DNA from: Aegicerativicinus sediminis
GTDB lineage: Bacteria > Bacteroidota > Bacteroidia > Flavobacteriales > Flavobacteriaceae
Direction of reading: 5' to 3'
Length of the DNA stretch: 64,000 nucleotides
NCBI RefSeq assembly: GCF_015476115.1
Contig: NZ_CP064295.1
Coordinates: 248,001 to 312,000 of the forward strand
In this document: piece after piece, positions 28,901-39,576 of the stretch
Layout: every line of letters begins with the position of its first letter
Numbering within the stretch: the first letter of the stretch is position 1
Translations under genes and position numbers: made by a program
Notes under the pieces: generated by a model
The model's database searches: none
The model's input: the letters and a program-made list of their open reading frames with translations, nothing else
What the model was told of the DNA's origin: nothing

Positions 28901-31900
28901 GGCTGTGTGCCGCTGACATCCCAGCTACAGGTCGCATCGTTGAAGGTCGCAGTCTCCCAGCATTCAAGGTCCGTAGGCTCGGCTGGCTGTGTGCCGCTGA
29001 CATCCCAGCTACAGGTCGCATCGTTGAAGGTCGCAGTCTCCCAGCATTCAAGGTCCGTAGGCTCGGCTGGCTGTGTGCCGCTGACATCCCAGCTACAGGT
29101 CGCATCGTTGAAGGTCGCAGTCTCCCAGCATTCAAGGTCCGTAGGCTCGGCTGGCTGTGTGCCGCTGACATCCCAGCTACAGGTCGCATCGTTGAAGGTC
29201 GCAGTCTCCCAGCATTCAAGGTCCGTAGGCTCGGCTGGCTGTGTGCCGCTGACATCCCAGCTACAGGTCGCATCGTTGAAGGTCGCAGTCTCCCAGCATT
29301 CAAGGTCCGTAGGCTCGGCTGGCTGTGTGCCGCTGACATCCCAGCTACAGGTCGCATCGTTGAAGGTCGCAGTCTCCCAGCATTCAAGGTCCGTAGGCTC
29401 GGCTGGCTGTGTGCCGCTGACATCCCAGCTACAGGTCGCATCGTTGAAGGTCGCAGTCTCCCAGCATTCAAGGTCCGTAGGCTCGGCTGGCTGTGTGCCG
29501 CTGACATCCCAGCTACAGGTCGCATCGTTGAAGGTCGCAGTCTCCCAGCATTCAAGGTCCGTAGGCTCGGCTGGCTGTGTGCCGCTGACATCCCAGCTAC
29601 AGGTCGCATCGTTGAAGGTCGCAGTCTCCCAGCATTCAAGGTCCGTAGGCTCGGCTGGCTGTGTGCCGCTGACATCCCAGCTACAGGTCGCATCGTTGAA
29701 GGTCGCAGTCTCCCAGCATTCAAGGTCCGTAGGCTCGGCTGGCTGTGTGCCGCTGACATCCCAGCTACAGGTCGCATCGTTGAAGGTCGCAGTCTCCCAG
29801 CATTCAAGGTCCGTAGGCTCGGCTGGCTGTGTGCCGCTGACATCCCAGCTACAGGTCGCATCGTTGAAGGTCGCAGTCTCCCAGCATTCAAGGTCCGTAG
29901 GCTCGGCTGGCTGTGTGCCGCTGACATCCCAGCTACAGGTCGCATCGTTGAAGGTCGCAGTCTCCCAGCATTCAAGGTCCGTAGGCTCGGCTGGCTGTGT
30001 GCCGCTGACATCCCAGCTACAGGTCGCATCGTTGAAGGTCGCAGTCTCCCAGCATTCAAGGTCCGTAGGCTCGGCTGGCTGTGTGCCGCTGACATCCCAG
30101 CTACAGGTCGCATCGTTGAAGGTCGCAGTCTCCCAGCATTCAAGGTCCGTAGGCTCGGCTGGCTGTGTGCCGCTGACATCCCAGCTACAGGTCGCATCGT
30201 TGAAGGTCGCAGTCTCCCAGCATTCAAGGTCCGTAGGCTCGGCTGGCTGTGTGCCGCTGACATCCCAGCTACAGGTCGCATCGTTGAAGGTCGCAGTCTC
30301 CCAGCATTCAAGGTCCGTAGGCTCGGCTGGCTGTGTGCCGCTGACATCCCAGCTACAGGTCGCATCGTTGAAGGTCGCAGTCTCCCAGCATTCAAGGTCC
30401 GTAGGCTCGGCTGGCTGTGTGCCGCTGACATCCCAGCTACAGGTCGCATCGTTGAAGGTCGCAGTCTCCCAGCATTCAAGGTCCGTAGGCTCGGCTGGCT
30501 GTGTGCCGCTGACATCCCAGCTACAGGTCGCATCGTTGAAGGTCGCAGTCTCCCAGCATTCAAGGTCCGTAGGCTCGGCTGGCTGTGTGCCGCTGACATC
30601 CCAGCTACAGGTCGCATCGTTGAAGGTCGCAGTCTCCCAGCATTCAAGGTCCGTAGGCTCGGCTGGCTGTGTGCCGCTGACATCCCAGCTACAGGTCGCA
30701 TCGTTGAAGGTCGCAGTCTCCCAGCATTCAAGGTCCGTAGGCTCGGCTGGCTGTGTGCCGCTGACATCCCAGCTACAGGTCGCATCGTTGAAGGTCGCAG
30801 TCTCCCAGCATTCAAGGTCCGTAGGCTCGGCTGGCTGTGTGCCGCTGACATCCCAGCTACAGGTCGCATCGTTGAAGGTCGCAGTCTCCCAGCATTCAAG
30901 GTCCGTAGGCTCGGCTGGCTGTGTGCCGCTGACATCCCAGCTACAGGTCGCATCGTTGAAGGTCGCAGTCTCCCAGCATTCAAGGTCCGTAGGCTCGGCT
31001 GGCTGTGTGCCGCTGACATCCCAGCTACAGGTCGCATCGTTGAAGGTCGCAGTCTCCCAGCATTCAAGGTCCGTAGGCTCGGCTGGCTGTGTGCCGCTGA
31101 CATCCCAGCTACAGGTCGCATCGTTGAAGGTCGCAGTCTCCCAGCATTCAAGGTCCGTAGGCTCGGCTGGCTGTGTGCCGCTGACATCCCAGCTACAGGT
31201 CGCATCGTTGAAGGTCGCAGTCTCCCAGCATTCAAGGTCCGTAGGCTCGGCTGGCTGTGTGCCGCTGACATCCCAGCTACAGGTCGCATCGTTGAAGGTC
31301 GCAGTCTCCCAGCATTCAAGGTCCGTAGGCTCGGCTGGCTGTGTGCCGCTGACATCCCAGCTACAGGTCGCATCGTTGAAGGTCGCAGTCTCCCAGCATT
31401 CAAGGTCCGTAGGCTCGGCTGGCTGTGCCGCTGACATCCCAGCTACAGGTCGCATCGTTGAAGGTCGCAGTCTCCCAGCATTCAAGGTCCGTAGGCTCGG
31501 CTGGCTGTGTGCCGCTGACATCCCAGCTACAGGTCGCATCGTTGAAGGTCGCAGTCTCCCAGCATTCAAGGTCCGTAGGCTCGGCTGGCTGTGTGCCGCT
31601 GACATCCCAGCTACAGGTCGCATCGTTGAAGGTCGCAGTCTCCCAGCATTCAAGGTCCGTAGGCTCGGCTGGCTGTGTGCCGCTGACATCCCAGCTACAG
31701 GTCGCATCGTTGAAGGTCGCAGTCTCCCAGCATTCAAGGTCCGTAGGCTCGGCTGGCTGTGTGCCGCTGACATCCCAGCTACAGGTCGCATCGTTGAAGG
31801 TCGCAGTCTCCCAGCATTCAAGGTCCGTAGGCTCGGCTGGCTGTGTGCCGCTGACATCCCAGCTACAGGTCGCATCGTTGAAGGTCGCAGTCTCCCAGCA

Positions 31901-34900
31901 TTCAAGGTCCGTAGGCTCGGCTGGCTGTGTGCCGCTGACATCCCAGCTACAGGTCGCATCGTTGAAGGTCGCAGTCTCCCAGCATTCAAGGTCCGTAGGC
32001 TCGGCTGGCTGTGTGCCGCTGACATCCCAGCTACAGGTCGCATCGTTGAAGGTCGCAGTCTCCCAGCATTCAAGGTCCGTAGGCTCGGCTGGCTGTGTGC
32101 CGCTGACATCCCAGCTACAGGTCGCATCGTTGAAGGTCGCAGTCTCCCAGCATTCAAGGTCCGTAGGCTCGGCTGGCTGTGTGCCGCTGACATCCCAGCT
32201 ACAGGTCGCATCGTTGAAGGTCGCAGTCTCCCAGCATTCAAGGTCCGTAGGCTCGGCTGGCTGTGTGCCGCTGACATCCCAGCTACAGGTCGCATCGTTG
32301 AAGGTCGCAGTCTCCCAGCATTCAAGGTCCGTAGGCTCGGCTGGCTGTGTGCCGCTGACATCCCAGCTACAGGTCGCATCGTTGAAGGTCGCAGTCTCCC
32401 AGCATTCAAGGTCCGTAGGCTCGGCTGGCTGTGTGCCGCTGACATCCCAGCTACAGGTCGCATCGTTGAAGGTCGCAGTCTCCCAGCATTCAAGGTCCGT
32501 AGGCTCGGCTGGCTGTGTGCCGCTGACATCCCAGCTACAGGTCGCATCGTTGAAGGTCGCAGTCTCCCAGCATTCAAGGTCCGTAGGCTCGGCTGGCTGT
32601 GTGCCGCTGACATCCCAGCTACAGGTCGCATCGTTGAAGGTCGCAGTCTCCCAGCATTCAAGGTCCGTAGGCTCGGCTGGCTGTGTGCCGCTGACATCCC
32701 AGCTACAGGTCGCATCGTTGAAGGTCGCAGTCTCCCAGCATTCAAGGTCCGTAGGCTCGGCTGGCTGTGTGCCGCTGACATCCCAGCTACAGGTCGCATC
32801 GTTGAAGGTCGCAGTCTCCCAGCATTCAAGGTCCGTAGGCTCGGCTGGCTGTGTGCCGCTGACATCCCAGCTACAGGTCGCATCGTTGAAGGTCGCAGTC
32901 TCCCAGCATTCAAGGTCCGTAGGCTCGGCTGGCTGTGTGCCGCTGACATCCCAGCTACAGGTCGCATCGTTGAAGGTCGCAGTCTCCCAGCATTCAAGGT
33001 CCGTAGGCTCGGCTGGCTGTGTGCCGCTGACATCCCAGCTACAGGTCGCATCGTTGAAGGTCGCAGTCTCCCAGCATTCAAGGTCCGTAGGCTCGGCTGG
33101 CTGTGTGCCGCTGACATCCCAGCTACAGGTCGCATCGTTGAAGGTCGCAGTCTCCCAGCATTCAAGGTCCGTAGGCTCGGCTGGCTGTGTGCCGCTGACA
33201 TCCCAGCTACAGGTCGCATCGTTGAAGGTCGCAGTCTCCCAGCATTCAAGGTCCGTAGGCTCGGCTGGCTGTGTGCCGCTGACATCCCAGCTACAGGTCG
33301 CATCGTTGAAGGTCGCAGTCTCCCAGCATTCAAGGTCCGTAGGCTCGGCTGGCTGTGTGCCGCTGACATCCCAGCTACAGGTCGCATCGTTGAAGGTCGC
33401 AGTCTCCCAGCATTCAAGGTCCGTAGGCTCGGCTGGCTGTGTGCCGCTGACATCCCAGCTACAGGTCGCATCGTTGAAGGTCGCAGTCTCCCAGCATTCA
33501 AGGTCCGTAGGCTCGGCTGGCTGTGTGCCGCTGACATCCCAGCTACAGGTCGCATCGTTGAAGGTCGCAGTCTCCCAGCATTCAAGGTCCGTAGGCTCGG
33601 CTGGCTGTGTGCCGCTGACATCCCAGCTACAGGTCGCATCGTTGAAGGTCGCAGTCTCCCAGCATTCAAGGTCCGTAGGCTCGGCTGGCTGTGTGCCGCT
33701 GACATCCCAGCTACAGGTCGCATCGTTGAAGGTCGCAGTCTCCCAGCATTCAAGGTCCGTAGGCTCGGCTGGCTGTGTGCCGCTGACATCCCAGCTACAG
33801 GTCGCATCGTTGAAGGTCGCAGTCTCCCAGCATTCAAGGTCCGTAGGCTCGGCTGGCTGTGTGCCGCTGACATCCCAGCTACAGGTCGCATCGTTGAAGG
33901 TCGCAGTCTCCAGCATTCAAGGTCCGTAGGCTCGGCTGGCTGTGTGCCGCTGACATCCCAGCTACAGGTCGCATCGTTGAAGGTCGCAGTCTCCCAGCAT
34001 TCAAGGTCCGTAGGCTCGGCTGGCTGTGTGCCGCTGACATCCCAGCTACAGGTCGCATCGTTGAAGGTCGCAGTCTCCCAGCATTCAAGGTCCGTAGGCT
34101 CGGCTGGCTGTGTGCCGCTGACATCCCAGCTACAGGTCGCATCGTTGAAGGTCGCAGTCTCCCAGCATTCAAGGTCCGTAGGCTCGGCTGGCTGTGTGCC
34201 GCTGACATCCCAGCTACAGGTCGCATCGTTGAAGGTCGCAGTCTCCCAGCATTCAAGGTCCGTAGGCTCGGCTGGCTGTGTGCCGCTGACATCCCAGCTA
34301 CAGGTCGCATCGTTGAAGGTCGCAGTCTCCCAGCATTCAAGGTCCGTAGGCTCGGCTGGCTGTGTGCCGCTGACATCCCAGCTACAGGTCGCATCGTTGA
34401 AGGTCGCAGTCTCCCAGCATTCAAGGTCCGTAGGCTCGGCTGGCTGTGTGCCGCTGACATCCCAGCTACAGGTCGCATCGTTGAAGGTCGCAGTCTCCCA
34501 GCATTCAAGGTCCGTAGGCTCGGCTGGCTGTGTGCCGCTGACATCCCAGCTACAGGTCGCATCGTTGAAGGTCGCAGTCTCCCAGCATTCAAGGTCCGTA
34601 GGCTCGGCTGGCTGTGTGCCGCTGACATCCCAGCTACAGGTCGCATCGTTGAAGGTCGCAGTCTCCCAGCATTCAAGGTCCGTAGGCTCGGCTGGCTGTG
34701 TGCCGCTGACATCCCAGCTACAGGTCGCATCGTTGAAGGTCGCAGTCTCCCAGCATTCAAGGTCCGTAGGCTCGGCTGGCTGTGTGCCGCTGACATCCCA
34801 GCTACAGGTCGCATCGTTGAAGGTCGCAGTCTCCCAGCATTCAAGGTCCGTAGGCTCGGCTGGCTGTGTGCCGCTGACATCCCAGCTACAGGTCGCATCG

Positions 34901-37027
34901 TTGAAGGTCGCAGTCTCCCAGCATTCAAGGTCCGTAGGCTCGGCTGGCTGTGTGCCGCTGACATCCCAGCTACAGGTCGCATCGTTGAAGGTCGCAGTCT
35001 CCCAGCATTCAAGGTCCGTAGGCTCGGCTGGCTGTGTGCCGCTGACATCCCAGCTACAGGTCGCATCGTTGAAGGTCGCAGTCTCCAGCATTCAAGGTCC
35101 GTAGGCTCGGCTGGCTGTGTGCCGCTGACATCCCAGCTACAGGTCGCATCGTTGAAGGTCGCAGTCTCCCAGCATTCAAGGTCCGTAGGCTCGGCTGGCT
35201 GTGTGCCGCTGACATCCCAGCTACAGGTCGCATCGTTGAAGGTCGCAGTCTCCCAGCATTCAAGGTCCGTAGGCTCGGCTGGCTGTGTGCCGCTGACATC
35301 CCAGCTACAGGTCGCATCGTTGAAGGTCGCAGTCTCCCAGCATTCAAGGTCCGTAGGCTCGGCTGGCTGTGTGCCGCTGACATCCCAGCTACAGGTCGCA
35401 TCGTTGAAGGTCGCAGTCTCCCAGCATTCAAGGTCCGTAGGCTCGGCTGGCTGTGTGCCGCTGACATCCCAGCTACAGGTCGCATCGTTGAAGGTCGCAG
35501 TCTCCCAGCATTCAAGGTCCGTAGGCTCGGCTGGCTGTGTGCCGCTGACATCCCAGCTACAGGTCGCATCGTTGAAGGTCGCAGTCTCCAGCATTCAAGG
35601 TCCGTAGGCTCGGCTGGCTGTGTGCCGCTGACATCCCAGCTACAGGTCGCATCGTTGAAGGTCGCAGTCTCCCAGCATTCAAGGTCCGTAGGCTCGGCTG
35701 GCTGTGTGCCGCTGACATCCCAGCTACAGGTCGCATCGTTGAAGGTCGCAGTCTCCCAGCATTCAAGGTCCGTAGGCTCGGCTGGCTGTGTGCCGCTGAC
35801 ATCCCAGCTACAGGTCGCATCGTTGAAGGTCGCAGTCTCCCAGCATTCAAGGTCCGTAGGCTCGGCTGGCTGTGTGCCGCTGACATCCCAGCTACAGGTC
35901 GCATCGTTGAAGGTCGCAGTCTCCCAGCATTCAAGGTCCGTAGGCTCGGCTGGAGCGGGTTCAATTGTAATCAAAAAACTATTCTCATCGGTACAGTTAG
36001 GCGTCGTACCGCTCTGTGCGAAAACATAGATTGTTTGAGTACTCGTAATCTGATCACCAGCATTAAGGGTAACGCCAGTTCCTCCGCTACCGGTATAGTA
36101 ATTTCCCATGGAAAGTGATGGGAGTACATAGCTTTCACAGGCATCAATATCTGCGGGAGCATCAGCCACAGGTGCAGAATAAACTTCTACACTTACAGAA
36201 TTAGAATGTGTAAATGTCCCGCTATGAACAACAGTGACCGTATAAGTATAGGATCCTGCCAACAAATTTAAAACAACAGGATTCTGTAAATTTGATGAAA
36301 ACGAATAACCACTTGGTCCAGTCCCGGACCAAGAATAAGTATTAGAAGAATCTGTACTACCTGCTCCCGAAGGATTTGCATATAGGTTTAAGACAGTACC
36401 TTCACAAATCGGACCATTGGAAGAGGGGGAAACATTAATACTTCCACCACCATCGTTCAAATCATTAAAACTAAATGGCTTGTCCGAACCATTACCATGA
36501 CCATTACAAGAAGAATAGGTATTACCACCAATTACCAGTTTTTTAGCAGCATCACAAGGATTACTCTCATCCATATAACCTCCATCCACTATAAATGCTG
36601 AACCAGAGGGAAGTGATAAAATTACATTAGCTGTCCAATCAATTACACCCCCAGAGGAAATAATCATGACATCTGTATTTACAGATGTATGAGCACTTAT
36701 AAATAAGGTATCAGTCCCCCCTATCCCATCACCAACTATTACCGAATTAATGTGGCCCGGAATATTGGAAGTTAGTGTCACCGAAAAACCACCTTGAATG
36801 GAAACTTGATTAACAGTAGGCCCACCCGTCTGACCAGGATAATACGTCGCTGCTACCCAAGTTGTTCCATTATAATATTGCCAAATATTAACATTAGTCC
36901 AATTCCCTGAAGCGATTGAGCGATAGTCTCCAATAGTTTGAGAATAAATAAAAGAGCTGAAAAGGAAAAAAAGAGCTAATAATAATTTGAGTAGATTTTG
37001 TTGCAAAATACTTTTATTAGATGCCAT
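25978..37027 (-). CDS. Giant repetitive T9SS type B surface protein (frame broken in this assembly)
   Basis: Intended product about 3.7 thousand residues. The preferred start is the ATG at 37027 (37042 also possible), opening a signal peptide ending near FIYSQ. The N-terminal ~355 residues hold a beta-rich domain and an Ig/PKD-like domain. Then come 103 copies of a 28-residue repeat, and a C-terminal part of ~440 residues: an ICEGESYTW module, two PKD-like domains (SYSWNTGETTSSI; FSFEWNTGETSTSI), a CARDB/DUF11-like domain and a type B gliding-motility-associated sorting domain (ISPDDNDGQNDAFKI, YNRWGVLVYD). In the given bases, four deletions (near 35587, 35084, 33909 and 31425) shift the frame, so strict translation from 37027 stops near 35054. 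A separate open frame, 35091-25978, carries the C-terminal part. It is likely an adhesin or gliding protein; the frame breaks may be sequencing errors. Confidence 0.75.
27303..35953. repeat. Tandem array of 103 copies of an 84-bp unit
   Basis: The unit starting GTGCCGCTGACATCC repeats every 84 bases from 27311; the last copy starts at 35874. The distance, corrected for five deleted bases, equals exactly 102 periods, giving 103 copies. All copies look identical by eye apart from one 2-base and three 1-base deletions. The unit has 51 G/C of 84 (about 61%), far above its flanks. On the coding strand it encodes a 28-residue repeat with Cys at positions 11 and 22, Trp at 12 and 24, six acidic residues and no Lys, Arg or His. 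The protein motif type (ECWETATFN, then TCSWDVSGTQP) is familiar from flavobacterial T9SS surface proteins. Confidence 0.97.
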
Positions 37028-37042
37028 TTGCTTTAAATGCAT

Positions 37043-37512
37043 TTGAAGGTTTGGAGAATAGGTAAGTCCAATACAGGGAAGCCATAATTAAAATTTTAAG
37101 GATAAAACTAATTTTAGGATCTTTAGTTGGACCATAAACAATCAATAGAAGCTTCTATTTCAATTTGTTAAACAATTTTATAAAAAGTCAGAAATGATTT
37201 AGGACAAACAAGCAATGGGGAGAGATAAATTGATTTCATGGAATAGGTAGTTTTTTAAATTTCAAATTAATAGCTGTTAGGATTTTGGAAAGATAGCTAT
37301 TGTGAAAACTTATATTATTAAGTAACTGAATGGGTTATACACAAAATTTTAACAACATAATGGATTCCTCTTAGAAATTGTTAAAGGAGAATTTGGTTTT
37401 GAAAAAATCACCTAAATATTTCGATCTAAATTCAACAATTTAAGCTTGTTTAATACTACTTTAAAAAATCAAAATAAAATTAAATCCTATCTTTGCCATC
37501 CAATTTTTAGGC
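37043..37512. other. Divergent intergenic region, giant gene / prfC
   Basis: No gene was found in 470 AT-rich bases. A prfC promoter box lies at 37488-37495, and a 7-bp inverted repeat AATAGCT/AGCTATT at 37269-37301. No clear TAnnTTTG box for the giant gene is visible. Confidence 0.5.
37488..37495 (+). promoter_or_regulatory. Bacteroidota -7 promoter box before prfC
   Basis: TATCTTTG is an exact match to the TAnnTTTG consensus and lies 17 bases before the prfC ATG. No convincing TTTG -33 box is visible at the usual spacing. Confidence 0.55.
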
Positions 37513-39102
37513 ATGAAATTCCACGAAGAAATTAATAGGAGAAGAACCTTTGGTATTATCTCACACCCGGATGCTGGTAAAACTACATTAACCGAAAAAT
37601 TACTACTCTTTGGTGGAGCTATACAGGAAGCAGGTGCAGTAAAAAGCAACAAAATTAAGAAAGGAGCTACTTCTGACTTTATGGAGATTGAAAGGCAGAG
37701 AGGAATTTCTGTAGCTACTTCGGTTTTGGCATTTGAATATGACGGATATAAAATTAATATTCTCGACACACCTGGCCACAAGGATTTCGCTGAAGACACT
37801 TTTAGAACTTTAACAGCAGTTGATAGTGTTATTGTAGTAATAGATGTAGCAAAGGGTGTTGAGGAGCAAACAGAGAAATTGGTTGAAGTTTGTAGAATGC
37901 GAAATATACCTATGATCGTATTTATAAACAAACTTGATCGTGAGGGGAAAGATGCTTTTGATTTATTGGATGAGATTGAACAAAAACTAAACTTGAAAGT
38001 CGTTCCTTTGAGTTTCCCAATTGGTATGGGTTACGACTTTAAAGGTATTTACAATATTTGGGAGAAGAATATAAACCTATTTAGTGGAGATAGTCGAAAA
38101 AACATTGAGGAAACTATTGAAATTAAGGACTTGTCTTCTGTAGAACTTGATAAATTAGTAGGCGAAAAATCGGCGAATACTTTAAGAGAAGAAGTTGAAT
38201 TGGTTCAAGGAATTTATCCTGAATTCAACAAAGAGGCTTACCTTAATGGTGAACAGCAGCCAGTATTTTTTGGATCGGCATTAAACAACTTTGGGGTACG
38301 TGAATTGTTGGATTGTTTTGTAGCCATAGCACCAAAACCCAGACCAAAGAAAAGCGAAGAACGTTTAGTAAATCCTGATGAGGATAAATTTTCTGGCTTT
38401 GTTTTTAAAATTCACGCCAACATGGATCCAAATCATAGAGATCGATTGGCTTTCATTAAAATAGTATCAGGAAAGTTTGAAAGAAACACTCCGTATCTTC
38501 ATGTTAGAAACAATAAGAAACTGAAATTTTCCAGCCCTAATGCTTTTTTTGCAGAGAAGAAAGAAATTGTGGATGTCTCTTATCCTGGTGATATTGTTGG
38601 CTTACATGATACGGGCAATTTTAAAATCGGTGATACCTTAACGGAGGGTGAGGAACTTCATTATAAGGGAATTCCCAGTTTTTCACCCGAACATTTCCGT
38701 TATATTAATAATGCTGACCCCATGAAATCCAAACAATTGGCTAAAGGTATTGACCAATTAATGGATGAAGGTGTTGCACAACTATTCACCTTAGAGTTGA
38801 ATGGCAGGAAAGTAATTGGAACTGTAGGGGCCCTACAATATGAAGTAATTCAATACCGCCTAGAACATGAATACGGGGCAAAGTGCAGTTACGAAAATTT
38901 AAACGTGCATAAAGCTTGTTGGGTTCAACCCACCGATCCGAAAAATGCAGAGTTTAAGGATTTTAAAAATGTAAAACAGCGCTACCTTGCCAAGGATAAA
39001 AAAGGGCAATTAGTATTCCTTGCAGACTCTCCTTTTTCACTTCAAATGACGAAGGATAAGTATTCTACGATTAAATTTCATTATACATCAGAATATAGTT
39101 GA
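37513..39102 (+). CDS. prfC: Peptide chain release factor 3 (RF3)
   Basis: GTPase that recycles RF1/RF2 from the ribosome after termination; 529 residues, the usual length. All G motifs are intact: SHPDAGKTTLTEK (G1), the switch region QRGISVATSVL, DTPGHKDFAED (G3) and NKLDREG (G4). The RF3-specific region GRKVIGTVGALQYEVIQYRLEHEYG is present near the C-terminus, which separates it from EF-G. The gene is monocistronic and divergent from the giant surface-protein operon. Confidence 0.96.
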   Translation: MKFHEEINRRRTFGIISHPDAGKTTLTEKLLLFGGAIQEAGAVKSNKIKKGATSDFMEIERQRGISVATSVLAFEYDGYKINILDTPGHKDFAEDTFRTLTAVDSVIVVIDVAKGVEEQTEKLVEVCRMRNIPMIVFINKLDREGKDAFDLLDEIEQKLNLKVVPLSFPIGMGYDFKGIYNIWEKNINLFSGDSRKNIEETIEIKDLSSVELDKLVGEKSANTLREEVELVQGIYPEFNKEAYLNGEQQPVFFGSALNNFGVRELLDCFVAIAPKPRPKKSEERLVNPDEDKFSGFVFKIHANMDPNHRDRLAFIKIVSGKFERNTPYLHVRNNKKLKFSSPNAFFAEKKEIVDVSYPGDIVGLHDTGNFKIGDTLTEGEELHYKGIPSFSPEHFRYINNADPMKSKQLAKGIDQLMDEGVAQLFTLELNGRKVIGTVGALQYEVIQYRLEHEYGAKCSYENLNVHKACWVQPTDPKNAEFKDFKNVKQRYLAKDKKGQLVFLADSPFSLQMTKDKYSTIKFHYTSEYS

Positions 39103-39139
39103 TTTTCAACATTTTATATAGTTAAAGCATAATTTTTAG

Positions 39140-39154
39140 TGTATTTCATCGATT
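39140..39154. promoter_or_regulatory. TGTATTTCATCGATT motif, single copy
   Basis: This 15-base sequence also occurs at 17527-17541, where it forms one arm of an inverted repeat. Here it lies about 90 bases before the [4Fe-4S] mini-protein gene. Confidence 0.25.
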
Positions 39155-39245
39155 TTTTTATGCATTTTATCTATATTAAAACTTGATTTTGTACATTGAC
39201 TTCATTAATTTATGATTAGATTATAACCCCAAAAATGATCTACTT

Positions 39246-39476
39246 ATGAGCCCTACTAACCCCAACGTTTACAGTAACGATGAGATTACTGTAACCTACA
39301 AACCTAGCGCCTGCATAAATGCAGAAAGATGCGCAAATGAGCTTTCCAATGTTTTCAGACAAACTGTAATCCCTTGGATTAATCTAGACGGTGCTCCTAC
39401 AAAAAAAATAGTGGAGCAAATAAAAAAATGCCCTTCTGGGGCATTACAATGTAAATCTAATAAGGTATTAGTTTAA
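39246..39476 (+). CDS. Small [4Fe-4S] mono-cluster protein (divergent ferredoxin, Fer4_19 type)
   Basis: The protein has 76 residues with four cysteines at 23, 29, 62 and 69 (PSACINAERC; KKCPSGALQC), matching the divergent 4Fe-4S mono-cluster domain rather than the usual CxxCxxC ferredoxin. It is cytosolic. Such proteins are thought to carry single electrons, but the partner is unknown. The gene is monocistronic, with a strong terminator directly after it. Confidence 0.8.
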   Translation: MSPTNPNVYSNDEITVTYKPSACINAERCANELSNVFRQTVIPWINLDGAPTKKIVEQIKKCPSGALQCKSNKVLV

Positions 39477-39516
39477 AAAGAACGCCTTTGTATAATATAC
39501 AAAGGCGTTCTTTTTT
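39475..39516 (+). terminator. Strong Rho-independent terminator
   Basis: A 16-bp stem (AAGAACGCCTTTGTAT with its complement) has an AAT loop and is followed by T6. Confidence 0.88.
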
Positions 39517-39576
39517 CCATACCTAAAAAATTCTGACAGAGATTCATGGTATCGGTGGTTGCCCAATGAAATTTTT

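Noticed and set aside
27280-35104. Very long open frames on the plus strand across the repeat array (up to ~2,600 codons)
   Set aside because: They follow from a stop-free 84-bp unit repeated in phase. They have no signal peptide, flanking domain or promoter of their own, whereas the minus-strand frame continues into recognisable N- and C-terminal domains.
27303-35953. CRISPR array
   Set aside because: The period is a uniform 84 bases with no variable spacers, there are no cas genes, and the repeat codes in frame with a surface protein.
27303-35953. Insertion sequences or phage within the array
   Set aside because: No transposase, integrase or target-site duplications were seen. xerC at 53.8 kb is the housekeeping recombinase, not a phage integrase.
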